A stretch of DNA of 64,000 nucleotides from Pseudonocardia benzenivorans CB1190 (GCF_000196675.2 NC_015312.1:2356001-2420000), one strand, 5' to 3'. Positions 47,758 through 56,641 are shown, counted from the stretch's first letter. Notes: a model not told the origin generated them from the sequence alone. Program-made: numbers and translations.

Positions 47758-48699
47758 TCAGGTGGACACCTCCAGGACGATCTTGCCCGTGGTGCGCCCC
47801 GCCTCGCCGTATCGGTGTGCTTCTGCCGCCGAGCTCAGCGGGAAGGTCCGGTCGACGACGACCCGGAGCCTGCCGTCGGCGACGAGGGCGGCGAGGTCGG
47901 CCAGGCCGCACGGGTCGGGTTCCACGAGCAGCCACGTCACCCGGACGCCGTCGCGCGTCGGGAGCAGCGACCGGTCGAAGCCCGCCGGAGGGATGATGCT
48001 GACGAGCGTGCCTCCCGTGCGCAGCGTGCGCAGCGAACGCTCGGTGACGTCGCCGCCGAGCGTGTCGAGGACGACGTCGACGTCCTCGACGACGTCGGCG
48101 AAGTCCTGGGTGCGGTAGTCGACCAGCTGGTCGGCGCCCAGCCGGCGCAGGAGGTCGTGCTTGGCCTCGCTCGCCGTCCCGATCACGTGGGCGCCGCGTG
48201 CTTTCGCGATCTGGACCGCGAGGTGGCCGACCCCGCCCGCGGCGGCGTGGATGAGCACCCGCTGGCCGCTGCGGAGCCCTGCGGTGTCGACGAGGGCCTG
48301 CCGTGCGGTCAGTCCGGCCAGCGGCAGGGCGGCGCCGGCGACCGGGTCGAGGCCGGCGGGCCGGTGGGTGAAGTGGCGGGCCGGGCCCGTGACGAACTCG
48401 GCGTAGCCGCCGGCCGGACGGGGGAACCGGGGCATGCCGATGACCTCGTCGCCTTCGGTGAAGAGCGTGACGCCGGGTCCGACCGCCTCGACGACCCCGC
48501 TGACGTCGAACCCGAGGGTGAACGGCGGCCTCTCGTCGTGGTAGAAGAACCCCCTGGACCGCGTCTTCCAGTCGGTGGGATTGACACCGGCGGCCTCCAC
48601 GCGCACCAGGATCTCGGTCGGTCCGGGCGTGGGGCGCGCCGTCTCGATCACGTGCAGCACGTCCGGGCCGCCGGGTCGGTCCTGACTGATCGCCTTCAT
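47758..48699 (-). CDS. Quinone oxidoreductase-like (zinc-free MDR) dehydrogenase
   Basis: A 313-aa medium-chain reductase: MKAISQDRPGGPDVLHV, GVNPTDWKTRSRGFFYHDER, FDVSGVVEAVGPGVTLFTEG, and the NADP motif VLIHAAAGGVGHLAVQIAKA. The structural and catalytic zinc ligands of alcohol dehydrogenases are absent, so an NADPH:quinone or enone reductase role is likely. ATG 48699 starts the conserved domain; upstream codons are promoter. It has its own sigma-70-like promoter and does not follow the activator-box geometry. Confidence 0.88.
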   Translation of the reverse strand: MKAISQDRPGGPDVLHVIETARPTPGPTEILVRVEAAGVNPTDWKTRSRGFFYHDERPPFTLGFDVSGVVEAVGPGVTLFTEGDEVIGMPRFPRPAGGYAEFVTGPARHFTHRPAGLDPVAGAALPLAGLTARQALVDTAGLRSGQRVLIHAAAGGVGHLAVQIAKARGAHVIGTASEAKHDLLRRLGADQLVDYRTQDFADVVEDVDVVLDTLGGDVTERSLRTLRTGGTLVSIIPPAGFDRSLLPTRDGVRVTWLLVEPDPCGLADLAALVADGRLRVVVDRTFPLSSAAEAHRYGEAGRTTGKIVLEVST

Positions 48700-48768
48700 C
48701 GTGGGCACGGAGCTGTCCGTTCTGTCTCGAGGAGACCGTCGATCGGGCGACGGTCGGCTGTCGACCGA

Positions 48769-48798
48769 ACCGTAGGAGCGCATTCTCAGAGGTGTCAA
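48769..48798 (-). promoter_or_regulatory. Sigma-70-type promoter of the dehydrogenase gene
   Basis: TTGACA (48798-48793) and TACGGT (48774-48769) on the minus strand are separated by 18 nt. This is the only promoter I found here with both boxes well preserved. It supports reading the TACGGT/TAGCGT hexamers elsewhere as -10 elements. Confidence 0.7.
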
Positions 48799-48813
48799 TC
48801 AGCGTCGCGAGCC

Positions 48814-48830
48814 CGTCCCAACTTGGGACA
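48814..48830 (+). promoter_or_regulatory. 17-bp activator box, molybdenum hydroxylase operon
   Basis: CGTCCCAACTTGGGACA, with 6-bp perfect arms. CAGCCT (48853-48858) starts exactly 23 nt after the box, which places transcription start at or next to the GTG at 48866. Confidence 0.7.
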
Positions 48831-48865
48831 ACCCGCGCCCGACCCCGACCGCCAGCCTTTCCCGG

Positions 48866-49777
48866 GTGAAGCCACCACCGTTCAGCTACCACCGCGGCCG
48901 GAGTCCCGAGCATGCCGCGGGTCTGCTGCGCGAACTCGGTCCGCGCGCTCGTGTGCTCGCCGGCGGCCAGTCCCTGCTGCCGATGCTGAATCTGCGCCTG
49001 GCCGAGCCCGCGCACCTGGTCGACCTCGGGCCGATCCCCGATCTCGGGTTCGTCCGCCGCGAGCGCGACCGGCTCGTCGTCGGTGCCACGGCCAGGCAGT
49101 CGGCGGTCGAACACTCCGCCGATGTTCGCGCCCTGGTGCCGCTGCTGGCCGAGGCGGTCGAGCACGTCGCGCACCCCCCCATCCGCCACCGCGGGACCGT
49201 CGTCGGCAGCATCGCCCACGCCTCGGCCGTCGCCGAGCTGCCGTGCGCCGCCCTCGCCCTCGACGCTCGGCTCACGCTGCTGAGTGCCGACGGGGTCCGG
49301 ACCGTCGATGCGGAGGAGTTCTTCACCGGCCCGTTCAGCACGGTCGCGCGGTCCGACGAGATCGTCGCGCAGGTCGAGTTCCCGGTCGCCGGCCCCGGAA
49401 CCGGTCAGGCGTGGTCGGAGTTCAGCCTGCGGCGCGGCAACTTCCCGGTTGCCGGCGCCGCCGTCTCGCTGACCGTCGCCGACGGCCGCATCGTCGACGT
49501 GTCGATCGCCGTCTGCGGCGTGGCCGACCGGCCCGTCCGGGCGCGCGCGGCCGAGCAGGTGCTGCGCGGCGCCGTCGCCGACGAGGAGACGGTCGAGCGT
49601 GCCGCCGCCGCCACCACGAGCGGCCTCGCACCGCGTGCGCACGGGGACCTCGCGGCACACATTCTCCCGGTGTCCGCCGCGCCCGTCCCGGGTTGGGCCT
49701 ACCGCGCGTCGGTGGCGAGGGCCCAGGTCCGGCGCGCCGTGACGACCGCACTGACCCGAGCCGGAGGCACCCGATGA
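48866..49777 (+). CDS. Molybdenum hydroxylase FAD-binding (medium) subunit
   Basis: A 303-aa subunit of the xanthine dehydrogenase/CO dehydrogenase family (CoxM type). The FAD sites are RARVLAGGQSLLPMLNLRLA and HPPIRHRGTVVGSIAHASAV (expected TIGG replaced by VVGS). The C-terminal CO_deh_flav_C domain follows. GTG 48866 has no Shine-Dalgarno, and the predicted -10 suggests a leaderless message. It is the first gene of an M-S-L operon. Confidence 0.92.
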   Translation: MKPPPFSYHRGRSPEHAAGLLRELGPRARVLAGGQSLLPMLNLRLAEPAHLVDLGPIPDLGFVRRERDRLVVGATARQSAVEHSADVRALVPLLAEAVEHVAHPPIRHRGTVVGSIAHASAVAELPCAALALDARLTLLSADGVRTVDAEEFFTGPFSTVARSDEIVAQVEFPVAGPGTGQAWSEFSLRRGNFPVAGAAVSLTVADGRIVDVSIAVCGVADRPVRARAAEQVLRGAVADEETVERAAAATTSGLAPRAHGDLAAHILPVSAAPVPGWAYRASVARAQVRRAVTTALTRAGGTR

Positions 49778-50316
49778 CGGCGACGCACGAGCCGGCGGCT
49801 CCCGTCGGCACCGATGTCGACACCGACCCGGCCACGCTGCACCCGATCACCATCACCGTGAACGGCACGGAGCACCGGCTGCGGGTGGAGGGACGCCGGC
49901 TGCTCGTCGACGTGCTGCGCCAGGACCTGCGGCTGACCGGCACCCGCACCGGCTGCGACCAGGGTGTCTGTGGCGTGTGCACGGTCCGCCTCGACGGCCG
50001 GACCGTGCGCTCGTGCATCACGCTCGCGGTCCAGGCGGACGGTGCCGACGTGCGCACCATCGAGGGCGTCGCGCCGGACGCGTCCACGCTGCACCCGATC
50101 CAGCAGGCGTTCTGGGAGAAGCAGGGCCTCCAGTGTGGCTTCTGCACCCCGGGGATGGTGCTGCGCGTGCAGGAGATCCTCGAGGAGAACCCCACGCCGA
50201 CACGTGCGCAGGTTCGCGAGGGCATCTCCAGCAACCTCTGCCGGTGCACCGGCTACCAGTTCATCGTCGACGCCGCGATCGAGGCGGCGGCGCAGATGGC
50301 CGAGGACGGCTCCTGA
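49774..50316 (+). CDS. Molybdenum hydroxylase [2Fe-2S] (small) subunit
   Basis: A 180-aa CoxS-type protein with a plant-type ferredoxin domain (GCDQGVCGVCTVRLDGRTV with its C-x4-C-x2-C) and a C-terminal second [2Fe-2S] domain (LQCGFCTPGMVL; NLCRCTGYQFIV). It passes electrons from the molybdenum centre to FAD. ATG 49774 overlaps the medium subunit stop by 4 nt. The first 25 residues are an unconserved extension. Confidence 0.95.
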   Translation: MTATHEPAAPVGTDVDTDPATLHPITITVNGTEHRLRVEGRRLLVDVLRQDLRLTGTRTGCDQGVCGVCTVRLDGRTVRSCITLAVQADGADVRTIEGVAPDASTLHPIQQAFWEKQGLQCGFCTPGMVLRVQEILEENPTPTRAQVREGISSNLCRCTGYQFIVDAAIEAAAQMAEDGS

Positions 50317-52784
50317 TGACACAGACGGACATCCCCACCGACGTGCCAGTGGCGACGGCACCCGCGCCGATGGCACCGCACAAGGATCTGAAGTGGATCG
50401 GCCGATCGGTGAAGCGGGTCGAGGATCCGAAGCTGCTGCGAGGGCTGGGCCGTTACATCGACGACGTCGTCCTGCCGGGGATGCTGCACGCCGTGGTGCT
50501 GCGCAGTCCGCATGCCCACGCGCGGATCGTGTCGGTCGATGCGGAGCGGGCCCGCAACGCGCCGGGGGTCGTCGCGGTGCTGACCGGGCCCGAGGCCGCC
50601 GCGCGGTTCGCCCCGCTGCCCGACTCGGGACCCGCCCCCGACAAGCACGTGTGGCGCGTGCTGGCCGCCGACAAGGTGCGCTACGTGGGCGAGGGCGTTG
50701 CGGTCGTCGTCGCGGAGACCCGGTACCAGGCCGAGGACGCCCGAACCCTCATCGATGTCACCTACGACCTCCTCGATCCGATCGTCGACCCGCTCGAGGC
50801 CGCGGAGAACACCGACGATCTCGTCCACGAGGCGCTGGGCACCAACGTCGCCTATGAGCGGACGTTCACCTTCGGCGAGGTCGCCCACGACTTCGCCACG
50901 GCCGACGTCGTCGTGCGCGACCGGCTCCGCTGGGGCCGGCAGACGGCCCATCCGCTCGACACGACCGCCGCGATCGGCGACTACGACCCGGGCACCGGCG
51001 AGATGGTGGTGCACACCAACAGCATCAGCATGACGTGGCTCGCGTTCGGCGCGGCCGTCGCGCTGGGCATCCCGAGCAACAAGCTCGACCTGAGGCCCTA
51101 CATCTCCGGGGGCAGCTTCGGCTCGAAGCAGTTCTGCTGGCGCTCGACGGTGACCGCGGCGATGATGTCCAAGATCACCGGGCGGCCGGTGAAGTACGTC
51201 GAGGACCGTCTCGACCACCAGCTCAACGGCGACCAGCACGGCTCGGACCGCTACTACGACGTCGAGCTGGCGTTGATGCGCGACGGCACGTTCCGGAGCC
51301 TGAAGATCGACTGCGTCGACGACTACGGCGCCTACATCCAGTTCGGCGTCGGGTCGCACGGGAACGCACTCGCGCAGGTCACAGGCCCGTACCGGATCAC
51401 CAGCACGGAGTACCGGGTGCGCGCGGTGCTGACGAACAAGACCCAGCAGGGCGCATACCGCGGGTTCGGCGCCGATGCGGGGAACTGGGCGCTCGAACGC
51501 ATCGTCGACAAGGCTGCTGCCGAGCTGGGTATGGACCCGGTCGACATCCGCCGGCGCAACCTGATCCCGCCCGATGCGTTCCCGTACCACATCCCGAGCG
51601 GCAACATGTACGACTCCGGCAACTACGAGCCGGTGCTCGACCATGCGCTCGAACGCTTCGGTTACGCCGGCTGGCGCGAGAAGCAGGCCCTCATGCGCGC
51701 CGAGGGCCGCAAGGTCGGCATCGGCATCGTCACGGCGAACGAGCGCAGTGTATACGGCGCCACGGAGTTCTGGTTCTGGTTCGACGACAAGGACGTACCG
51801 GTCAAGACGACCTCGACTCCCGAAGGGGTGTCGCTGACCGTCGACACCGTCGGCAACCTGACGGTGACCCTCTACTCGACTCCGTTCTGGGGCAACAGCT
51901 CCGACACCGTCGCGGCGATGCTGGTCGCCGAGGAGTTCGACGTCGACCCCGCCGACGTCACCGTCGTGCACCACGGCACGAAGGGCGGGCTCCCGGCGGC
52001 GGGTCCGGGCGGCAGCCGGCTGACCGTGATGCTCGCGGGCGCAGTGACCGGTGCGGCCAAGAAGATCAAGGACAAGCTGCTGCGCATCGCCGCCCACGAC
52101 ATGGAGGTCGACGAAGCCGACCTCGAGTGGGTCGACGGGGGCTACCAGGTGCGTGGCGCCGAGGACGCGCGGCGCAGCACAGCCGATCTGGCGATGCTCG
52201 CGTATCTCGTCAAGACCGCACTGCCGGCGGGCGAGGAGAGCGGACTGGCCGCGAACTTCGTCTACGACCATCCGCACCTGACGATGCCCAAGCCGGACCG
52301 CAGCGACCTGGGCTCCTTCTATCCGTGTGTGGGGCACGCGTGCCACCTGGTCGCCGTCGAGGTCGATCCGGAGACCGGCGCGGTCGACATCCTCGACTAC
52401 GTCGCCGTCCACGACTCGGGGACCCTGGTCAACCCGCGGTCCTACGACGGCCAGATCGTCGGCGGCACCGCGCAAGGCGTCGGAACGGCGCTGTCGGAAG
52501 AGCTGACCTACGACGCGGGCGGAAACCCGCAGGTGGGCACGTTCTGGGACTACCTGATCCCGACCGCCCTCGACGTGCCGGAGGTCGACTTCGGCCACGA
52601 ACAGACGCCCTCGCCGATCACCGCGCACGGGATCAAGGGCGGTGGGGAGGCCGGCCGTCTGATGGCTCCGGGCGCGCTGTCCGCCGCGATCGACGACGCC
52701 CTGCGCGACCACGGGGTCCGGGTCACCGAACTGCCCGCGACCCCCGAACGGATCGTCGGCTGGCTCCGGAAGGAGGAGACATGA
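50316..52784 (+). CDS. Molybdenum hydroxylase large (molybdopterin) subunit
   Basis: An 822-aa catalytic subunit. The first domain begins at KDLKWIGRSVKRVEDPKLLR. Molybdopterin-domain motifs are SGGSFGSKQFCW (canonical GGGFGGK), QQGAYRGFGADAGNWALERI and the catalytic Glu in HGIKGGGEAGRLMAPG. The CO dehydrogenase active-site loop with its Cys (AYRCSFR) is absent, so it is a general hydroxylase acting on an aldehyde, N-heterocycle or activated ring carbon. ATG 50316 overlaps the small subunit stop. Substrate unknown. Confidence 0.93.
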   Translation: MTQTDIPTDVPVATAPAPMAPHKDLKWIGRSVKRVEDPKLLRGLGRYIDDVVLPGMLHAVVLRSPHAHARIVSVDAERARNAPGVVAVLTGPEAAARFAPLPDSGPAPDKHVWRVLAADKVRYVGEGVAVVVAETRYQAEDARTLIDVTYDLLDPIVDPLEAAENTDDLVHEALGTNVAYERTFTFGEVAHDFATADVVVRDRLRWGRQTAHPLDTTAAIGDYDPGTGEMVVHTNSISMTWLAFGAAVALGIPSNKLDLRPYISGGSFGSKQFCWRSTVTAAMMSKITGRPVKYVEDRLDHQLNGDQHGSDRYYDVELALMRDGTFRSLKIDCVDDYGAYIQFGVGSHGNALAQVTGPYRITSTEYRVRAVLTNKTQQGAYRGFGADAGNWALERIVDKAAAELGMDPVDIRRRNLIPPDAFPYHIPSGNMYDSGNYEPVLDHALERFGYAGWREKQALMRAEGRKVGIGIVTANERSVYGATEFWFWFDDKDVPVKTTSTPEGVSLTVDTVGNLTVTLYSTPFWGNSSDTVAAMLVAEEFDVDPADVTVVHHGTKGGLPAAGPGGSRLTVMLAGAVTGAAKKIKDKLLRIAAHDMEVDEADLEWVDGGYQVRGAEDARRSTADLAMLAYLVKTALPAGEESGLAANFVYDHPHLTMPKPDRSDLGSFYPCVGHACHLVAVEVDPETGAVDILDYVAVHDSGTLVNPRSYDGQIVGGTAQGVGTALSEELTYDAGGNPQVGTFWDYLIPTALDVPEVDFGHEQTPSPITAHGIKGGGEAGRLMAPGALSAAIDDALRDHGVRVTELPATPERIVGWLRKEET

Positions 52785-53545
52785 CGACGGCGCGTCTCGC
52801 GGGGAAGGTCGTGCTCGTGACCGGGGCCGGGCAGGCTCCGGGTCGTCAGTTCGCGGTCAGGCTCGCTCGCGAGGGCGCCGGCGTGATCGCCCTGGACGAG
52901 GGCGCGCCCGGGCCGACCGGCCATCCCGACCTGAGCTCCACCGTCGCGGTCGTCGAGTCGCTGGGCGGCCGGATCGTCGCCCGCGACGTCGACGTCCGCG
53001 ACCCTCGGGCGCTCGACGCCGCGGTCGCCGTCGCCGCAGGGCGTCTGGGCGGCCTGGACGCCGTCGTCACGAGCCCGGTCGTCACCGCCCCCGGATCGGT
53101 CGAGGGGATCGCGGACGAGGTCTGGCACGGCACCCTCGACCGGGTTCTCACCGGCGTGTGGAACACCTGCCGTGCCGCACTACCGCACATGGCCGACGGC
53201 GGCTCGATCACCGTCGTGGGCAGCGCGGCGGGGCTGCGCGGGTTTGCGCACCTGGCCCATCATGCCGCCGCCGAGCACGGCGTCGTCGGGCTGGTGCGGT
53301 CGCTGGCACACGAGCTGGCGCCGCGCGCGATCCGCGTGAACAGCGTCCACCCCGCGGGCGGTCCCGCCGACCCGGCGGTCCCGGCGCCGCCCGGCAGCCT
53401 CGTCTTCGACCCGGCGGCCGACACGCCCGAACCCTCGGTGGCCACCGGCGACGTGTCCGGGACGGTGGTCTACCTGACCTCCGACGACGCGCGCCTGCTC
53501 ACCGGTCTGACCGTCCCGGTCGACGCCGGTCTGGTGCCCCGGTGA
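52781..53545 (+). CDS. SDR-fold protein without catalytic Tyr and Lys
   Basis: A 254-aa protein with an SDR Rossmann motif (VVLVTGAGQAPGRQFAVRLA) and a catalytic-type Ser (S148 in VGSAAGL). The Y-x3-K motif is replaced: the aligned segment reads HAAAEHG, giving His161 and Glu165. NAG is replaced by TSPV. It can hardly catalyse normal dehydrogenation. It overlaps the large subunit stop by 4 nt and the epoxide hydrolase start by 4 nt, so it is translated in fixed ratio with the Mo enzyme. A chaperone, scaffold or altered lyase role is possible. Confidence 0.85.
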   Translation: MTTARLAGKVVLVTGAGQAPGRQFAVRLAREGAGVIALDEGAPGPTGHPDLSSTVAVVESLGGRIVARDVDVRDPRALDAAVAVAAGRLGGLDAVVTSPVVTAPGSVEGIADEVWHGTLDRVLTGVWNTCRAALPHMADGGSITVVGSAAGLRGFAHLAHHAAAEHGVVGLVRSLAHELAPRAIRVNSVHPAGGPADPAVPAPPGSLVFDPAADTPEPSVATGDVSGTVVYLTSDDARLLTGLTVPVDAGLVPR

Positions 53546-54720
53546 GCGGGGCGGTCGAGCCGTTCGTCGTCGCGGTCCCCGACGAGGTCCTGACCGACCT
53601 CCGCGAGCGGCTGGCGCGGACGCGCTGGCCCGCCGACGTCGGCAACGCCGACTGGCGCTACGGCGCCAACCGGGCCTACCTCGAGGAGCTCGTCTCCTAC
53701 TGGCTCGCCGAGTACGACTGGCGTGCCGTGGAGCGTCGCATGAACGAGTACGAGCACTTCCGCACCACGATCGACGACGTCCCGATCCATTTCATCCACG
53801 AGCGCGGCAAGGGCCCGAACCCGATGCCGCTCGTGCTGACCCACGGGTGGCCGTGGTCGTTCTGGGACTACGAGCAGATCATCAGGCCGCTCACCGACCC
53901 GGCGGCATCCGGCGGCGACCCGGCCGACGCCTTCGACATCGTCGTCCCGTCACTGCCGGGCTTCGGCTTCTCGGTCCCGTTGCAGCGCACCGGGATCAAC
54001 TTCCACCGCACCGCCGGGCTGTGGGACGTGCTGATGCGCGAGCGCCTCGGCTACGAGACGTACGCGGCGCAGGGCGGCGACTGGGGCCAGCTGGTCACCT
54101 CCGAGCTGGGGCACCGCTACGCCGACCACCTCATCGGCATCCACCTGAGCCTCTCGCTGCCGCTGGACTTCTTCGAGGCGGCGCTCCCGGCCGAGGAGGA
54201 CTACGCGCCCGAGGAGCGGCACTGGTACCACCACAGCCGGGCCCGGATGGCTCATGCGACCAGCCACATCGCCGTGCAGAGCACGGACCCGCAGAACCTC
54301 GCCTACGCGATGCACGACTCGCCCGCCGGCCTGCTGGCCTGGTTGGTCGACCGGCGGCGCTGGTGGAGCGACTGCGGCGGCGACGTCGAGTCGGTGTTCA
54401 CCAAGGAGGACCTGATCACCCTCACGATGTTGTACTGGGTCGGCGAGAGCTTCGTGACCAGCGCCCGCTTCTACTGGGAGGCGCGCAACGACCTGTGGAA
54501 GGCGGAGTCGACGGCGACGCCGGTCGTCAAGGCGCCCACCGGGATCGCGGTGTTCCCGCAGGAGCTGCTCGTCATGCCCACGGCATGGATGGAGGACTAC
54601 TACGACCTCCGCCGCCTCTCGTACATGAAGGCGGGCGGTCACTTCGCACCGGCTGAGCAGCCCGCCGCGATCGTCGACGACGTCCGCGAGTTCTTCCGCC
54701 CACTGAGGTCGGCCCGATGA
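53542..54720 (+). CDS. Epoxide hydrolase (EHN-domain alpha/beta hydrolase)
   Basis: A 392-aa enzyme: EHN domain at the N-terminus (VPDEVLTDLRERLARTRWPA), oxyanion motif LTHGWPWSFWDYEQI, nucleophile Asp in AAQGGDWGQLVTSELG, and His in KAGGHFAPAEQPA. It adds water to an epoxide, giving a diol. GTG 53542 overlaps the SDR-like stop. Presence with a Mo hydroxylase suggests ring epoxidation and opening in the same pathway, but the epoxidase is not in the window. Confidence 0.92.
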   Translation: MSGAVEPFVVAVPDEVLTDLRERLARTRWPADVGNADWRYGANRAYLEELVSYWLAEYDWRAVERRMNEYEHFRTTIDDVPIHFIHERGKGPNPMPLVLTHGWPWSFWDYEQIIRPLTDPAASGGDPADAFDIVVPSLPGFGFSVPLQRTGINFHRTAGLWDVLMRERLGYETYAAQGGDWGQLVTSELGHRYADHLIGIHLSLSLPLDFFEAALPAEEDYAPEERHWYHHSRARMAHATSHIAVQSTDPQNLAYAMHDSPAGLLAWLVDRRRWWSDCGGDVESVFTKEDLITLTMLYWVGESFVTSARFYWEARNDLWKAESTATPVVKAPTGIAVFPQELLVMPTAWMEDYYDLRRLSYMKAGGHFAPAEQPAAIVDDVREFFRPLRSAR

Positions 54721-55631
54721 GCGGGTTCGAGTCCTCCGTGCGCGGGTCCGCCCGCTCTCGACGCGACGCCGTCGCGGGCTGCGTCGTCGGCCGCGAGCGC
54801 GAGCTGGACCTCGTGCTCGCGGCGGTCTCGGCCGGCCGCGACATCCTGCTCGAGGGCCCGCCGGGGACGTCCAAGTCGACGATGCTGCGCGCGATCAGCG
54901 CGAACTGGGGTGTCCCGTTCGTCCTCGTCGAGGGCAACGGCGAGCTGACCCCGGCGCGGCTCGTCGGGCACCACAACCCGGCTCGGGTGCTCCAGGAGGA
55001 CTACTCCAGGGACAACTTCGTCCCCGGCCCACTGGTGCAGGCGATGCAGGCAGGCGGCTTCCTCTACATCGAGGAGCTCAACCGTGCGCCGGAGGACACC
55101 CTCAACGTCCTGCTCGCCGCGATGGCCGAGCGTGAGGTCGTCGTCCCGCGCGCGGGCACGGTCCGGGCCCTGCCCACGTTCCGGTTGCTGGCCTCGATGA
55201 ACCCGTTCGACAACATCGGCACGGCGCGGATCTCCGACAGCGTCTACGACCGCTGGTGCCGGCTCGTCGTCGACTACCAGGACGACGGCGAAGAACGGGC
55301 GATCGTCGCGACCCGCACCGGGTGCTCCGACGACCTGCTCGTGGCCGACGCGGTTGCCATGACCCGGGCGACGCGGGTGCACCCGGAACTGCGCCGCGGT
55401 TCGAGCGTCCGCGGCGCGATCGACCTCGTCGCCCTCGCCGTCGAGCTGGAGGCGATGCAGACCCAGGCCGACCGCACCCGGATCGTGCTCGATGCGGCGC
55501 TGCTCGCGCTGTCGGCACGCATCGCCGTGGACGAGACGTCGGAGGCGACGCCGGAGCAGGTGATCACCGAGCTCTGGGAGAACCATTTTTTCTCGCACCC
55601 CGGCGTGCGGCGCCGGGACCGCACCGCCTAG
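54717..55631 (+). CDS. MoxR-family AAA+ ATPase (CoxD-like maturation factor)
   Basis: A 304-aa ATPase with Walker A EGPPGTSKSTMLRAI, Walker B GGFLYIEELNRAPEDTLNVL and sensor motif LLASMNPFDNIGTARIS. In carboxydotrophs CoxD (MoxR) and CoxE (VWA) insert the metal/sulfur centre into CoxL, so it probably matures the Mo enzyme encoded upstream. The C-terminus is doubtful. At a T6 run (55586-55591) the frame reads NHFFSHPGVRRRDRTA-stop, whereas one extra T would give NHFFLAPRRAAPG and run on into the VWA frame. ATG 54717 overlaps the epoxide hydrolase stop. Confidence 0.9.
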   Translation: MSGFESSVRGSARSRRDAVAGCVVGRERELDLVLAAVSAGRDILLEGPPGTSKSTMLRAISANWGVPFVLVEGNGELTPARLVGHHNPARVLQEDYSRDNFVPGPLVQAMQAGGFLYIEELNRAPEDTLNVLLAAMAEREVVVPRAGTVRALPTFRLLASMNPFDNIGTARISDSVYDRWCRLVVDYQDDGEERAIVATRTGCSDDLLVADAVAMTRATRVHPELRRGSSVRGAIDLVALAVELEAMQTQADRTRIVLDAALLALSARIAVDETSEATPEQVITELWENHFFSHPGVRRRDRTA

Positions 55632-55819
55632 ACCTCGACGTCGCCGATGCGGTCGAGTTGCCCGGTGCCCACGAGACACCGGCGCCGCGGCGTCGGACCC
55701 CGAAGACGCTGACCGAGGCGCCGTCGCTGTTCCAGGACGACAACGGCAGCCCGTTGGTAGTCGACCTTGCCGACGGCCGCGGCGAGGGCGCCGATGACCG
55801 GCCGGCCGGCGGCCAGGGT

Positions 55820-56620
55820 GTGCTGGTGACGATGCAGCGGGCTCGTCGTCGTGACCTCGAGGAGCTGCTCGAGGACACGCCGGCCGACGGCGAGGTGGCG
55901 GCCTTGGCCCGGCGCATCGCGCGCAGCCTCACCGTGCGGCGCCGGCCGCGGGTCGCCAGTAGTGGTCGCGGCGCCGGCCGTCTGCAGCCGATGCCCTACC
56001 GATATCGCTCCGACGACATCGACATCGACCGCACCCTGGAGGTGCTCGCCGAGCGGCCGCATCCCGAGGACACCGAGATCGTCGTGCGCGAGCGGGTGCG
56101 CTCACCGCGCGCCGTCGTGCTGATGGCCGATGTGTCGGGCTCGATGCGCGGGGAGAAGGCGCGCATCACGGCCGCCGCGGTCGCCGCGCTGACGGCCGAT
56201 CTGACCGGCGCCGCTACCGACGACCAGCTTGCACTCGTCGCATTCTGGTCCGATGCGGCGCTTGTCAAGTCGTTCGACGCCCGGATGCCGGCGGCCCGGA
56301 TGCTCGACCGCCTGCTGCGCATCCCCGCGCGCGGACTCACCAACGTCTCCTTCGGACTCGAGGTCGCGCGCGCCGAGCTCGCACGGACGCCGGTGCGTCG
56401 ACGCTCGATCGTCCTGCTCTCCGACGCAGTGCACAACGCGGGCCCGGATCCGCGGATCGCCGCGGCCCGGTGCGGCGAGCTGCACGTCATGCTCGAGTCC
56501 GACGGCGAGCACGACGCCGACCTCGCCGTGGACCTCGCCCGGCTGGGCCGAGGCCGCCTCGCGCCGGTCGCGACGCACCGCGACGTCGCACCTGCTCTGA
56601 ACCATCTCCTCATCGATTGA
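55820..56620 (+). CDS. VWA-domain protein (CoxE-like)
   Basis: A 266-aa protein with a von Willebrand A domain: MIDAS motif VVLMADVSGSMRGEKARITA, later IVLLSDAVHNAGPDPR. A basic stretch (IARSLTVRRRPRV) precedes it. It pairs with the MoxR ATPase, as in Cox clusters. The start is uncertain. GTG 55820 is given, but the same frame is open back through 55632 (RLDLDVADAVELPG) into the MoxR gene, and the usual CoxE N-terminal half is not evident. Either the start is further upstream or the two genes are fused by a frameshift. Confidence 0.78.
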   Translation: MLVTMQRARRRDLEELLEDTPADGEVAALARRIARSLTVRRRPRVASSGRGAGRLQPMPYRYRSDDIDIDRTLEVLAERPHPEDTEIVVRERVRSPRAVVLMADVSGSMRGEKARITAAAVAALTADLTGAATDDQLALVAFWSDAALVKSFDARMPAARMLDRLLRIPARGLTNVSFGLEVARAELARTPVRRRSIVLLSDAVHNAGPDPRIAAARCGELHVMLESDGEHDADLAVDLARLGRGRLAPVATHRDVAPALNHLLID

Positions 56621-56624
56621 TTCG

Positions 56625-56641
56625 TGTCACATTCCGGGACA
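56625..56641 (+). promoter_or_regulatory. 17-bp activator box, SDR gene
   Basis: TGTCACATTCCGGGACA. TACGGT (56664-56669) starts exactly 23 nt after the box. Confidence 0.7.

Noticed and set aside
48851..48877. Partial similarity of CCTTTCCCGGGTGAAGCC to the palindrome at 24842
   Set aside because: Symmetry is lost and the sequence overlaps the GTG start and first codons of the Mo hydroxylase gene; probably coincidence.
50253..52712. Minus-strand open frame of about 820 codons opposite the Mo hydroxylase large subunit
   Set aside because: Shadow of a real gene; composition is that of reversed GC-rich codons.
48866..52784. CO dehydrogenase (coxMSL)
   Set aside because: The large subunit lacks the AYRCSFR-type loop with the copper-binding Cys, so it is a general molybdenum hydroxylase.
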